A stretch of DNA of 64,000 bases from Acinetobacter higginsii (GTDB lineage: Bacteria; Pseudomonadota; Gammaproteobacteria; Pseudomonadales; Moraxellaceae): the NCBI RefSeq assembly GCF_000369525.1, contig NZ_KB850072.1:2288606-2352605 (forward strand). Direction: 5' to 3'. The translations under genes and the position numbers were made by a program. A model generated the notes under the pieces. That model was not told the DNA's origin. It was given only the letters and a program-made list of their open reading frames with translations, and made no database searches. Every line of letters starts with the position of its first letter. Within the stretch, counting starts at the first letter, position 1. Of the stretch, positions 41,606 to 51,167 are shown piece by piece.

Positions 41606-43600
41606 TTATAAAGCCCCATTACCTAGCACAATGCCTTCACGGCGAGGATCGACCCCACCCGCGTATTTGCTTTGATTATCAATTTTGACTCTCATAATCG
41701 TCGCAATACCACTGGTTTGTGCTGTATTGGAAATACCATGGCCTTTTGCCTTTAAACCTTCAATCAGTTCAAGCAAGGATAACTGGTCATTTGAGCTATC
41801 AATATTGGTGTTTGGGCTATTGGTCGCACCGAAGTTCACCAATGAAGTCGCCTGCTGTGCATTCAGGTTCCAGTCCAATGCACCAACCAAGGTTTTGACC
41901 ACATATTGGATAATGGTCCCACCACCCGGTGAACCCGTTGCCATATAAAACTCATCTGCTGTGGTTCCTTTAAACACTAAAGTGGGCGCCATGGTACTGC
42001 GTGGGCGTTTGCCACCTTCGACTCGATTCGCCAACAATGCACCTGTTTGATCAACAGGGTTAGCACTAAAATCAGTTAATTGATTTGATAACAAGAAGCC
42101 ATCCACCATATGGAATGACCCCATACTCGATTCAACTGTCGATGTCATGGAAACCACATTGCCATACGCATCAACAATGGTGAACTGAGTGGTGCCATGC
42201 TCTACTGTCGTATCAACACCTGCATTTGAGCCGAATTGACCTGCCTGCGCGACGCCCATACTTTGGTTCGGATTAATCAGTGCAGCGCGTTGTTTTAAAT
42301 AATTTTTATCAATCAGACTCGCAATACCTTTCGCTGGTAATGGCACAAAATCAGTGTCTGCAACATATTTATCACGGTCTGCATAGGCCAAGCGTTCTGT
42401 TTCCGAAACCAAATGCACGCCCATAACATCCGGGATCCCACCCTCATTTTCTGGATTTTGGGGTGGATATTTACTCATCTCAAAATTTTCTAAAATACCC
42501 AGCGTTTGAGCAACTGCAATTCCACCTGATGATGGCGGTGGCATGGTACAGACATAGTAACGATCACGGTAAGTGCTACAAATTGGGGTTCGTTTTTTAA
42601 CTTGATAATTAGATAAGTCCTGTAAAGTCATTAAACTTGGGGTAATTGGTGTACGAGCTGCATCATCCCCAACCGTTTGACCCGCCTTCGCCACAATATT
42701 CTGTGCTATCGGCCCACTGTACAAGGCTTTTGCGCCTTGAGTTGCCAGTGCTTCAAGAGTTTTTGCATAGGCTTTATTGGTCATGGTCTCACCGACTTTA
42801 CGCGGTGTACCATCTGGATAAAAATAGGTTGCGACTGCATTTGCATCGAGTGCCAAATGGCCTGCATTACTTGCAATCGCATCGGCTAGACGTCCAGGAA
42901 TACGAAAACCATGATCGGCCAAATCAATGGCTTGATTAAACAACTGATCCCATTTCAGTTTGCCATGTTCCTGCTGCGCCTGTTCCAATAAACGCATTAC
43001 CCCAGGTACCCCAATCGAACGTCCACTACGGCGGGTACTTGGCACAGGTACTGGAGATGCAGGATCATGTATATCTTGTCGGATCAAATAATATTCATTG
43101 GCCGCAGCAGGTGCAGTCTCTCGCCCATCATATGCGGTGACGGTTTTGCTTTTCGCATCGTAATACATCATAAAGCCGCTACCCGCGATGGTACTGGATT
43201 GTGGTTCTACTAAACCCAATACTGCTTGAACAGCAACTGCGGCATCGACGGCACTTCCACCTGCCCTTAAAATTTCGCAGCCTGCCTTTACTGCCAATGG
43301 CGTGTTCGCCACCACCATATATTTATCGGCATATTTCACCGTATTATTTAATCGATAACCCGACGCACCTTCAGGTGCTGCTGGATCACCATTCTGATTG
43401 GAACCCACCACGACACTCGAGCCATCCTGTGCCAGTTTGCTACAACTGCTAGGGTCTTGATCAATAATCAGATTGGGTTTTGAATGTTGTCCTGTATTTG
43501 AATCTTTGCCTGATTGATCTGATGAGGCGTCATTTTCACATCCCTGTAATACACCAACAGCCAATAAGCTGCTGAAAAGAAATGAATATCTATGATTCAC
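41606..43600 (-). CDS. ggt: Gamma-glutamyltransferase, lipoprotein form
   Basis: 664 aa, longer than the 580 aa E. coli enzyme because of an N-terminal extension. A lipoprotein signal (SFLFSSLLAVGVLQGC) is followed by a low-complexity linker of about 60 residues. The large subunit has KAGCEILRAGGSAVDAAVAV and YDGRETAPAAANEYYL (donor-site Arg); the nucleophile Thr starts the small subunit at EHGTTQFTIVDAYGNVVSMT; GSPGGGTIIQ is the conserved Gly-rich loop. Autocleaves before that Thr and breaks down glutathione and gamma-glutamyl compounds in the periplasm or at the outer membrane. Single gene. Confidence 0.93.
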   Translation of the reverse strand: MNHRYSFLFSSLLAVGVLQGCENDASSDQSGKDSNTGQHSKPNLIIDQDPSSCSKLAQDGSSVVVGSNQNGDPAAPEGASGYRLNNTVKYADKYMVVANTPLAVKAGCEILRAGGSAVDAAVAVQAVLGLVEPQSSTIAGSGFMMYYDAKSKTVTAYDGRETAPAAANEYYLIRQDIHDPASPVPVPSTRRSGRSIGVPGVMRLLEQAQQEHGKLKWDQLFNQAIDLADHGFRIPGRLADAIASNAGHLALDANAVATYFYPDGTPRKVGETMTNKAYAKTLEALATQGAKALYSGPIAQNIVAKAGQTVGDDAARTPITPSLMTLQDLSNYQVKKRTPICSTYRDRYYVCTMPPPSSGGIAVAQTLGILENFEMSKYPPQNPENEGGIPDVMGVHLVSETERLAYADRDKYVADTDFVPLPAKGIASLIDKNYLKQRAALINPNQSMGVAQAGQFGSNAGVDTTVEHGTTQFTIVDAYGNVVSMTSTVESSMGSFHMVDGFLLSNQLTDFSANPVDQTGALLANRVEGGKRPRSTMAPTLVFKGTTADEFYMATGSPGGGTIIQYVVKTLVGALDWNLNAQQATSLVNFGATNSPNTNIDSSNDQLSLLELIEGLKAKGHGISNTAQTSGIATIMRVKIDNQSKYAGGVDPRREGIVLGNGAL

Positions 43601-43869
43601 GTGATAACTCCATTATATATACCTGCCTATCCATGCAAATGTCATGCTAGTTTCTTTATTTTCAGGTGTGAAGGTTTTAATATTTGATAAAAATAAACTT
43701 TTAATAATATTCAATGATTATAGGCTTTATCTACTATGCCCAGTAATGTTCCTCCTTGTGATTACAATGCAACCTTTATCGCTTTGAACTGGATTCTGGC
43801 ACGCTTTGTCTGTATAAAAATAGGCAAAATCTATCAATTCCAAGCCAAAACACTATTTTTATACATAAA

Positions 43870-43895
43870 AAAAGCACCTACTTAGAGGTGCTTTT
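43870..43895 (-). terminator. Terminator of the emrAB operon
   Basis: AAAAGCACCT and AGGTGCTTTT, a 10-bp stem with a 6-nt loop, 13 bp beyond the emrB stop. The rest of the 307-bp gap 43601-43907 shows no gene; it holds the ggt promoter region. Confidence 0.8.
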
Positions 43896-43907
43896 AGTTC
43901 AGATTTT

Positions 43908-45434
43908 TTAGTGAGTCGGCATACCACCTGTATTGCCTTTTGGCTTTGGACTCATCCAGATCAAAGCACTGGCAAACACAAACACGATCGCCAACAGCAT
44001 AAATACATGATTGGCAGACATAGTAATCGCCTCTTTATCGACGAGATTGGCAATCGTGGCGAGTGTCGCATCAGAGGAGAATCCATTCTGCAATAAGGTA
44101 TTTTGCACTTCTTGCGGATGTAAGTTATTCACCATTTCACTACGTGCCACTTTGGCATGATCATCCCAAATGGTGACTGCAATTGAAGCACCAATCGCCC
44201 CTGCCATGGTTCTCAAGAAGTTCATCAAACCTGCTGCCGATGCCATTTCCTGTGGTAAAACCGAGCCCATTGCAATATTTGACAATGGAATAAAGAAGAA
44301 TGGTACAGCAAAGCCTTGCAAGATTTGTGGCCAAGCCAAAGCCATAAAGTCCGCATCAGTCACCCAGAAGGCACGCATTAAGGTCACGACACCGAGCAGA
44401 GCCAAACCAAAACTGGCCAAGGCGCGTGGGTCATATTTAGTCGATAGCTTCGCTACAATGGGCGACATGGTCAGACTACCAAAGCCCATGGTGGCGGTGA
44501 GATAGCCTGCCCATGTGGCGGTATAACCTAAATTGATTTGCAGCCACTGCGGAATCAGTACAATACTGCCAAAAAAGGAACCAAAGCCAAAGGCCAACGC
44601 CAGTACAGACACGGCGAAGCCCCGATGTCGAAACACATACAAATTGACTACAGGATGCTTTTCGGTCAATTCCCAAATCATAAACACGATAAAACCAACT
44701 ACGGCAATCAAGGCCAGCATGATAATACTGCTGCTATTAAACCAATCACGTTCATGTCCCAGATCGAGCATCAATTGCAGTGCGCCAATCCAAAGCACTA
44801 ACAGGCCTAAGCCAATCGCATCGATCCGCAGTTTTTCAGTTTTAGTTTCAGCCACAGACAACAAACGTATCGCTGCTAAAACACAGAAAATACCTACAGG
44901 AATATTGATAAAGAAAATCCAGTGCCAAGACAGATTGTCACTGATGAGTCCGCCAAGGATCGGGCCAAGAATCGGTCCAATCACCGTGGTCATTGCCCAC
45001 AATCCCATTGCCTGCGCATGTTTTTCAGGTGGGAAAATCCGCATCAATAGCGTTTGGCTCAGTGGCATCAATGGTCCACCACAGAGACCTTGTCCGATAC
45101 GGAAAAATACCAGCATTTCTAAGGATGTTGCCAAACCACACAGGAATGAAAAGATGGTAAAGCCAATCAGCCCAAAAACAAACACGCGAACCGTACCAAA
45201 GCGCCCTGCCAGCCACCCTGTTAAAGGGACACAGATCGCTTCTGCAACGGCATAAGAGGTAATGACCCATGTCCCTTGAGAACTAGAAACAGCAAGGTTC
45301 CCTGTAATATGAGGCACAGACACGTTGGCAATGGTGGTATCTAGGACCACCATAAAATTTGAAAGGGCGATCACAAACGCGGCAAGTAGTAAGCGCCCGC
45401 CACTCAGTTCTGCAAATGGATTTTGCGTTTTCAT
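43908..45434 (-). CDS. emrB: DHA2-family drug efflux permease EmrB
   Basis: 508 aa with 14 predicted membrane helices. Signatures: LSNFMVVLDTTIANVSVPHI (motif D1), WVITSYAVAEAICVPLTGWL, AGRFGTVRVFVFGLIGFTIF (motif A) and LGPILGGLISDNLSWHWIFF (motif C), then INIPVG. EmrB works with EmrA and an outer membrane factor to export hydrophobic drugs and uncouplers by proton exchange. It starts 6 bp after emrA. A TolC-type partner is not in the window. Confidence 0.92.
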   Translation of the reverse strand: MKTQNPFAELSGGRLLLAAFVIALSNFMVVLDTTIANVSVPHITGNLAVSSSQGTWVITSYAVAEAICVPLTGWLAGRFGTVRVFVFGLIGFTIFSFLCGLATSLEMLVFFRIGQGLCGGPLMPLSQTLLMRIFPPEKHAQAMGLWAMTTVIGPILGPILGGLISDNLSWHWIFFINIPVGIFCVLAAIRLLSVAETKTEKLRIDAIGLGLLVLWIGALQLMLDLGHERDWFNSSSIIMLALIAVVGFIVFMIWELTEKHPVVNLYVFRHRGFAVSVLALAFGFGSFFGSIVLIPQWLQINLGYTATWAGYLTATMGFGSLTMSPIVAKLSTKYDPRALASFGLALLGVVTLMRAFWVTDADFMALAWPQILQGFAVPFFFIPLSNIAMGSVLPQEMASAAGLMNFLRTMAGAIGASIAVTIWDDHAKVARSEMVNNLHPQEVQNTLLQNGFSSDATLATIANLVDKEAITMSANHVFMLLAIVFVFASALIWMSPKPKGNTGGMPTH

Positions 45435-45440
45435 GGCTAG

Positions 45441-46589
45441 TTACTTCGATGCGAGATCAATATCCGCTTGCATCGACAACCCTACACGCAATGGATGTTC
45501 TGCAAGTTCTTTTGGATCAAGGCTGATACGCACAGGTAAACGCTGTACCACTTTAATCCAGTTCCCTGTGGCATTTTGTGCAGGAATCAAGGCAAATGCT
45601 GCACCTGTTCCGCCTGAGAAACCTTGTACCACGCCGTGATAAACCACGTCATCACCATATAAATCAGAGCGTAAAGTCACTTTCTGCCCTGCTTTGACTT
45701 TCGCCAATTGGCTTTCTTTGAAGTTGGCATCGACATACAGTGCAGAGACAGGCACCACCGACATCATCACGGTTCCAGGCGCAACCCGTTGCCCAATCTG
45801 AATATTACGGCGCACGATAACACCATCAACAGGCGCACGAATCACCGTACGCTCTAAATCCAATGCGGCTTGTTCCACATGTGCTTTCGCCACCAATACA
45901 TCAGGCGTTGAGGCTTCATTCACCCCTTGAATCAAGGCTTCGTTTGCAGCAAAAGTACTTTCAGCCGCTTTACGGCTTGATGTTGCTTGCGCCAAACCTG
46001 CTTGAGCCAAATCCAGACTTGCTTTTGCTGTTGAAACCGCACTTTGTGCCTTGCTTAATTCCTCTTTAGAGATTGCACCCGATGCAGCCAGTTCATTACG
46101 GCGATTCAATTCCAATGCAGCACGATCATAATCAGCTTGTGCTTTGGTCACTTGTGCCTGTGCGCTGGTGATTTCATCATTACGAACCACAACCTGAGAA
46201 TTTAAAGAACTGCTATTGGCTTGGCTTTGTTTATATTGACGTTGCGCTTTAGCCAGTTCTGCCTGCGCTTGTGCCAATTGAATCTTGGCATCACGTTCAT
46301 CAATACGTACCAATACATCGCCTTGTTTGACCTGTTGAGTCTCTTTGACCAAGACTTCAGCCACTTGCCCACTGACCATTGAGGTAATTTGTGCAGTTTC
46401 TGCACCGACATAAGCATTATCGGTACTGACCGAATGATTAAAGAATAACGCCCAAATGCCATACAGAATTGCAGCGAGAATGAGAATGAGTGCGAAAAAT
46501 CCGAGGAATTTTTTACGTTTTGCTTTCATTGCATCATCTGATGCCGAATCTGAAGCAGCATCCTGTAGGTTGGCTTGAGCGTCAGTCAT
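45441..46589 (-). CDS. emrA: Membrane fusion protein EmrA
   Basis: 382 aa. A cytoplasmic N-terminus, one membrane helix (FLGFFALILILAAILYGIWA), lipoyl/biotinyl-like half motifs (AQITSMVSGQVAEVLVKETQ and VIRAPVDGVIVRRNIQIGQR), a long alpha hairpin rich in Ala/Gln/Lys (about residues 95-230) and the beta-barrel part (VNANFKE-like DANFKESQLAKVKAGQKV). The adaptor bridges EmrB to the outer membrane channel. First gene of emrAB; divergent from the AraC-type regulator, with 474 bp between their starts. Confidence 0.92.
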   Translation of the reverse strand: MTDAQANLQDAASDSASDDAMKAKRKKFLGFFALILILAAILYGIWALFFNHSVSTDNAYVGAETAQITSMVSGQVAEVLVKETQQVKQGDVLVRIDERDAKIQLAQAQAELAKAQRQYKQSQANSSSLNSQVVVRNDEITSAQAQVTKAQADYDRAALELNRRNELAASGAISKEELSKAQSAVSTAKASLDLAQAGLAQATSSRKAAESTFAANEALIQGVNEASTPDVLVAKAHVEQAALDLERTVIRAPVDGVIVRRNIQIGQRVAPGTVMMSVVPVSALYVDANFKESQLAKVKAGQKVTLRSDLYGDDVVYHGVVQGFSGGTGAAFALIPAQNATGNWIKVVQRLPVRISLDPKELAEHPLRVGLSMQADIDLASK

Positions 46590-47063
46590 AAGTTATTCCT
46601 GAAAATTAAAGAGATTTTTAACTTTTGGTTTAATCAGCCGATCAGTTTAATTTTGAAAACTTAACTGAATGTTAAAAAAACCAAAAATGAAAAATAAGAA
46701 CAAAAACCATTTCACATTTTAACGATAAAAAATCATATGGCGAGATTAAAAAAAATAACTGATGCGTTCAATTCTTATAAATTGATATTTTAACGATGAT
46801 AAGAAACTTAAAGTTTGGGTTCTAAGCGAGAGATTTTCGTAATCCTCTCTGATACAGCAATCCTTAACATACCTATAAAGCATGAAGATATATGTGGAAT
46901 AGGCTTGTGTATTTGGCTGGATTTGTTCTAATGAACTTAGGTGGAATATTGATTTTTGCGCGGCAATTCATTCTTCCACGCGAGAAAAGCACGGTCATTT
47001 ATGGATCAGAATGGCATTTTTCTTGCTGCTAAAACAACAAACACTTCGCTAGGTGAAAGGACG
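46590..47063. promoter_or_regulatory. Regulatory gap between emrAB and the AraC gene
   Basis: An AT-rich gap of 474 bp with no gene. The 10-mer TTTTAACGAT occurs twice in direct orientation (46717-46726 and 46788-46797), 71 bp apart, which could be a pair of AraC-type half sites or chance in AT-rich DNA. No clear promoter boxes could be fixed. Confidence 0.3.
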
Positions 47064-48050
47064 ATGACATCACTCAGCCAAAACATGGATCTTATCCATC
47101 ACTCGCATCAGGCCGACTTTGCTCAAGATCTGATGTCAATGATCTGTGGTGAACACCGCTTGGATACCCTATGTCGAGAAACACTCGATTTTCATTATGA
47201 CGGGATTCGTTTACCGCATAAAAAAATGGCGATCGGAACCATTAGTTATGGCGCCAATGTCGCTATCAATATTGCCAACCTGAAAGCTTATAGCATCAGC
47301 CTGCCCTTTCATGGCAAACAAACGCTGAGTATCCGTGGCGCAAAATACCAATCCGATGCACAAACTGGTTTAATTGTCTCCAATCAGGACTTACAGGATT
47401 TGGTCATCAATCAGGACTGTCAAAAATTTCAGGTGGTGATTCCTGAAAACAGCCTGCAATTGGTATTGTCCGAACTCCTGAATCAACCGATTGAAGAAGC
47501 CATCGTCTTTAACCCTGAAATTTCCTTATCGATGACTGGCTTGATGCAGGCATGGTGGCACAATATTGAAAACTTTTTACAGTTAAAATCACACTATGCC
47601 GACTTTTCCGGCCTACCCATGTTTTCTGAGGACTATGAAAATTTTGTGATTAAAGCCCTGTTGCTGTCTCAGGAAAATAATTATTCTGCGGCATTACATG
47701 AACGCTGCAAGCGAGGCGAGCCAGCTTATCTACGCAAAGTAAAAGACTTTATCATTCAACATGCCCATGAAGCCCTCAATGCCGAAAGCCTTCACATTTT
47801 GGCAGGTGTGTCTAAATCCAAACTCTATGCCGAGTTTCAGCAGTATTATGGCCTGAGTCCGATGACCTATCTGCGTAAATATCGCCTACAACAAATTTAT
47901 AAAATATTGAGTAATACCGCCAAACATCAAAAAATTTCCATCTCCAAACTGGCTTATGACTGGGGCTTTAATCATCTCAGCCGCTTCGCTCAGGAATATA
48001 AGGATGAATTTGGGGAGAAGCCGAGCGAAACCCGAAATAAACATGAGTGA
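47064..48050 (+). CDS. AraC-family regulator with AraC-binding-like domain
   Basis: 328 aa from ATG 47064, which has GAAAGG 7 nt upstream; an in-frame TTG/GTG start further left lacks one. The N-terminal domain (about 15-190) is of the AraC_binding_2 type seen in AntR-, BenR- and XylS-like proteins. The C-terminal helix-turn-helix pair is complete: LNAESLHILAGVSKSKLYAE, FQQYYGLSPMTYLRKYRLQQ, then AYDWGFNHLSRFAQEYKDEF. It lies between emrAB and the anthranilate genes and could activate either. The relation to AntR makes antABC the more likely target; this is inference. Confidence 0.85.
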   Translation: MTSLSQNMDLIHHSHQADFAQDLMSMICGEHRLDTLCRETLDFHYDGIRLPHKKMAIGTISYGANVAINIANLKAYSISLPFHGKQTLSIRGAKYQSDAQTGLIVSNQDLQDLVINQDCQKFQVVIPENSLQLVLSELLNQPIEEAIVFNPEISLSMTGLMQAWWHNIENFLQLKSHYADFSGLPMFSEDYENFVIKALLLSQENNYSAALHERCKRGEPAYLRKVKDFIIQHAHEALNAESLHILAGVSKSKLYAEFQQYYGLSPMTYLRKYRLQQIYKILSNTAKHQKISISKLAYDWGFNHLSRFAQEYKDEFGEKPSETRNKHE

Positions 48051-48062
48051 ATACCCTTAAAT

Positions 48063-48093
48063 AAAAAGCCCAGTCAGCGTACTGGGCTTTTTT
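48063..48093. terminator. Bidirectional terminator between the AraC and MFS genes
   Basis: AAAAAGCCCAGT and ACTGGGCTTTTTT, a 12-bp stem with a 6-nt loop, between two convergent genes (stops at 48050 and 48099). Confidence 0.88.
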
Positions 48094-48098
48094 ATCAC

Positions 48099-49433
48099 TT
48101 AACTGGTGCTTAACACGGGTTTGGCTTTGTTGTTCTGACGCATAGCTTTTAAACTCAAGGCAATGAAAGCAATAAAGGTCGGCAAGGCCAGCAAATAGAA
48201 AATTCCGCCAAGGCTAATCTCGTAAGTAAAAATATAAGAACCAAAGAATGCCCCAAAGATGGCACCAACGCGACCAATCCCATGCATCCACGATACCCCA
48301 ACCGCACGACATTGCGACGGATAAAATAATGCTGCCAAAGGTAGCAATGATGATTGAGCCCCTGTCAGCAATGCCCCAATCAGGAAAATACTGATGCCAA
48401 GCAATAGGATGCTGGAACTGACGAAGCCTGCAACAATAAACATGATAAATGCAGTCAGGTAAGCATATTTAATCACCAGAGTTGGATTCAGTTTATCCAT
48501 ATACCAGCCCATGATGACAGCACCAATCACCCCACCAAAAGGGAAAATCGCGGCAATTAAACTAAACTGTTGTGTACTGAACCCTGCGGTTTTTAAAATG
48601 GTTGGCATCCAGCTGGTTAGCAGATAGAACACCAAAAGGCTCATAAAACAGCACAGCCATAACATCACAGAACCCCACAGATATTTGCCTAAAACTGTTT
48701 TGACTGGGCTTTCACTGCGATCTACATCAAGGTGTGGCAACTCGATTTTAACGGTGTTGGTAAATGCATGACCTTGAATCTTTGCCAAAATCTGTTGCGC
48801 TTTCGCTTGCTGCTCTCGTTTAATCAGATACGGGACTGATTCTGGCAATTTCAGTAATAACACCACCACGAGGAACAAGGGAATAATGCCACCCAAAATC
48901 ACCACTTTGGCCCAACCCAGATTTTCCAACAAATAGGCAGACAACAAACCGCCACAGGAAATCCCTAACATAAATCCACAACCCGCCAAACCAGTCAGAA
49001 AGGCTTTGCGTTTCGCAGGCATATATTCAGAAACGATGGTACTGATGTTTGGCATCGCTGCACCCAAGCCCACACCGGTAATAAAGCGGTAAATCATCAA
49101 GTCCTGCGTGGAAGAAGCAAAACCACACAAGATGGTAAATACGGAAAATAATAAGGTGGTAAACACAATCACCCCTTTACGTCCAAACCGATCTGCCAAT
49201 GGCCCTGAAATAATTGCACCGATCGACATCCCCACCAGTGCTGCACTGAGTACGGGTGCCAATTCGGGTTTACTGATGCCCCAATCATCCAATAAGGCGG
49301 GCGCAATAAAACCAATAATCCCAGTATCTAAACCATCACAAAAAAACACCAAGAAACCCAGTGTAAATACCAGCCATTGCAGCGGCGATAAACTGTCGCG
49401 ATTGATTACTGTATTAACATCAACTGTCTTCAT
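48099..49433 (-). CDS. MFS aromatic acid:H+ symporter (AAHS family)
   Basis: 444 aa, 12 membrane helices. The AAHS signature is present: FFCDGLDTGIIGFIAPALLD, GPLADRFGRKGVIV (motif A), VGLGAAMPNISTIVSEYMPA and ALFYPSQCRAVGVSWMHGIG near helix 11. Relatives (BenK, PcaK, MhbT) import benzoate, 4-hydroxybenzoate or similar acids. Located downstream of antABC on the same strand but 180 bp away and beyond the antABC terminator, so it likely has its own promoter. Anthranilate uptake is the expected role. Confidence 0.88.
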   Translation of the reverse strand: MKTVDVNTVINRDSLSPLQWLVFTLGFLVFFCDGLDTGIIGFIAPALLDDWGISKPELAPVLSAALVGMSIGAIISGPLADRFGRKGVIVFTTLLFSVFTILCGFASSTQDLMIYRFITGVGLGAAMPNISTIVSEYMPAKRKAFLTGLAGCGFMLGISCGGLLSAYLLENLGWAKVVILGGIIPLFLVVVLLLKLPESVPYLIKREQQAKAQQILAKIQGHAFTNTVKIELPHLDVDRSESPVKTVLGKYLWGSVMLWLCCFMSLLVFYLLTSWMPTILKTAGFSTQQFSLIAAIFPFGGVIGAVIMGWYMDKLNPTLVIKYAYLTAFIMFIVAGFVSSSILLLGISIFLIGALLTGAQSSLLPLAALFYPSQCRAVGVSWMHGIGRVGAIFGAFFGSYIFTYEISLGGIFYLLALPTFIAFIALSLKAMRQNNKAKPVLSTS

Positions 49434-49578
49434 CTTTATTCCCTTAAAAGCAAATTCTGTTAAAACTTCTGTTTGTTAGATAAATGAAAAAGCTTGAGCC
49501 AATCTCTCCTTTAGGATTGTCTTACTTCATACATCCCATATTTAAATTCTGAGGATGGTGTTTTTGATTAGATGAGAA

Positions 49579-49611
49579 AAAAGGATGGTCATTACGATGT
49601 TCCATCCTTTT
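49579..49611 (-). terminator. Terminator of antABC
   Basis: AAAAGGATGG and CCATCCTTTT, a 10-bp stem with a 13-nt loop, just after the antC stop codon at 49617. Confidence 0.75.
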
Positions 49612-49616
49612 CTCTG

Positions 49617-50663
49617 TTAAGCGCTTAGCACAGTACGTACGCTATTGCTTTGTAAAAACTTCTCGCTATAGAGACGGTAATTACTTAATGCTTGATCATC
49701 CAGCCAGCTTTTAACTGCTTCGATCATCGGCGGTGGCCCGCATAAATACATATCAAAAGCCTGTTCTGCCAGTTGCTCCCGATTCAGATGCTGATGGATA
49801 TAACCTGTTTTGCCTGTCCACCTATCAGAAGCTTGGGTGACGATGGGTTGATAGTTAAAATTCGGCATCCTTTCTGCATAGGCCAGTAAACGTGACTGTT
49901 CGCATAAGTCGGTTGCCTGATTGACGCCGTAATACAACTGAATCGCGGGTGCATCGGCTTGCTCGGCAATATTGTCTAACATGCCTAAAAAGGCGGATAG
50001 ACCTGTGCCACCTGCAATAAACACCAGTGGTCGTTGCACTTCACGCAAATAGAAACTACCCAAAGGTGCTTCCATCATGATGGTCTGACCGACTTGGCAG
50101 CGTTCACGTAAATAATTACTCATCACCCCATCAGGCAATAAACGAATTAAAAATTGCAGTTGATTGTCAGGATTAGGCCGATTGGCAAAGGAATAAGAAC
50201 GCCAATCCTCTGTCTCTGGAATCTGCAAACGGGCATATTGACCCGGCAGAAACTCAAGTTGCTTAGCATGGGCACTGGCATCGACATGCAAGATGGCGGT
50301 TGTTTCTGAAACCAGTTCAACCTGAGTCACTTTGCTGGCAATTTTTAAGGTTTCACCTGCATGACACATCTCGGAACTATGGTCAAAATAAAAGGCAGCA
50401 TTGGATTTGACCCGCGTTTGGCAAGCCAGCATTTTACGCTCAGCCAAATCACGTTCACTCAGTGCATCTTCATCCACATATTCCTGTTCATAGCTGCCTG
50501 TTTCGCATTGGCCCTGACAGGTCCCGCACACGCCCTCACGACAATCCAAGGGTAAATTAATGCCCTGACGAATTGCAGCATTGAGCAGTAACTCATCCTC
50601 TTGAACTGAAATAAAAAAGGTTTTTCCATCGGCAAAATTAAGCGCAACTGAATGTCCCATCAT
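49617..50663 (-). CDS. antC: Anthranilate 1,2-dioxygenase reductase component
   Basis: 348 aa. A plant-type [2Fe-2S] ferredoxin domain comes first (CREGVCGTCQGQCETGSYEQ and a later MLACQTRV), then an FAD domain (PGQYARLQIP, WRSYSFANRP) and an NAD domain (FIAGGTGLSAFLGMLDNIAE, MYLCGPPPMIEAVKSWL). It passes electrons from NADH to the AntAB oxygenase. Related to BenC; assignment to AntC follows from the AntA next to it. The start may be either of two adjacent ATGs (50663 or 50660). Confidence 0.92.
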   Translation of the reverse strand: MMGHSVALNFADGKTFFISVQEDELLLNAAIRQGINLPLDCREGVCGTCQGQCETGSYEQEYVDEDALSERDLAERKMLACQTRVKSNAAFYFDHSSEMCHAGETLKIASKVTQVELVSETTAILHVDASAHAKQLEFLPGQYARLQIPETEDWRSYSFANRPNPDNQLQFLIRLLPDGVMSNYLRERCQVGQTIMMEAPLGSFYLREVQRPLVFIAGGTGLSAFLGMLDNIAEQADAPAIQLYYGVNQATDLCEQSRLLAYAERMPNFNYQPIVTQASDRWTGKTGYIHQHLNREQLAEQAFDMYLCGPPPMIEAVKSWLDDQALSNYRLYSEKFLQSNSVRTVLSA

Positions 50664-50672
50664 GATGCTCCC

Positions 50673-51164
50673 TTAAACATGATAAAAATCTAAGACCGAA
50701 TCAATTTTGTCATTCAGCAAAATCGTGTGCTGACGGCGAATACGGAATCCTTCCGCTGTGGGCCTTAACAGATAAGTGGCATATCCATAGAAACAACCTT
50801 CCAGTCCTTGACGGTTATATAAAGTGCTCCAACCGACTTTGGCTTCAACCAAACCCTCTGGCAGGGTTTTCACCTGTACATTTTGAATACTGTGTTGAGT
50901 GCGAGGTAAGGGTGTCGCCGATGCCGCTTTGCCGGTACGGATACGAAACACGCGATCTTCCAAACCTGAGCGATCAGCATAATAGATATAAGACAGCCCC
51001 TGATTCGGATCTTCGACATATCGATGGTCATCAATCCATTGCGGAATGTGATATTCACTATCTTCATCATAAAGTTCTAGATAGGCATCCCAATCATAAC
51101 GGTCACATAGCTCTGATTTCTGATAAAGGAATTGTGAAACAGCAAAATGTAATTCAGCAGTCAT
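50673..51164 (-). CDS. antB: Anthranilate 1,2-dioxygenase small (beta) subunit
   Basis: 163 aa, the usual length of ring-hydroxylating dioxygenase beta subunits. Motifs SELCDRYDWDAYLELYDEDS, EYHIPQW and RTQHSIQNVQVK match this structural subunit, which forms the alpha3beta3 core with AntA. It starts 3 bp after the antA stop and ends 9 bp before antC. Confidence 0.92.
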   Translation of the reverse strand: MTAELHFAVSQFLYQKSELCDRYDWDAYLELYDEDSEYHIPQWIDDHRYVEDPNQGLSYIYYADRSGLEDRVFRIRTGKAASATPLPRTQHSIQNVQVKTLPEGLVEAKVGWSTLYNRQGLEGCFYGYATYLLRPTAEGFRIRRQHTILLNDKIDSVLDFYHV

Positions 51165-51167
51165 GGT

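Noticed and set aside
43790..43815. CTGGCACGCTTTGTCTGT as a sigma-54 promoter
   Set aside because: The -24 part fits but GG-N10 is followed by CT, not GC, and no start codon lies at the right distance downstream.
44533..45255. Long open frame (240 codons) on the plus strand inside emrB
   Set aside because: It is the antisense shadow of a well-supported membrane protein gene; composition is Lys/Ser/Thr-rich with no domain and no ribosome site.
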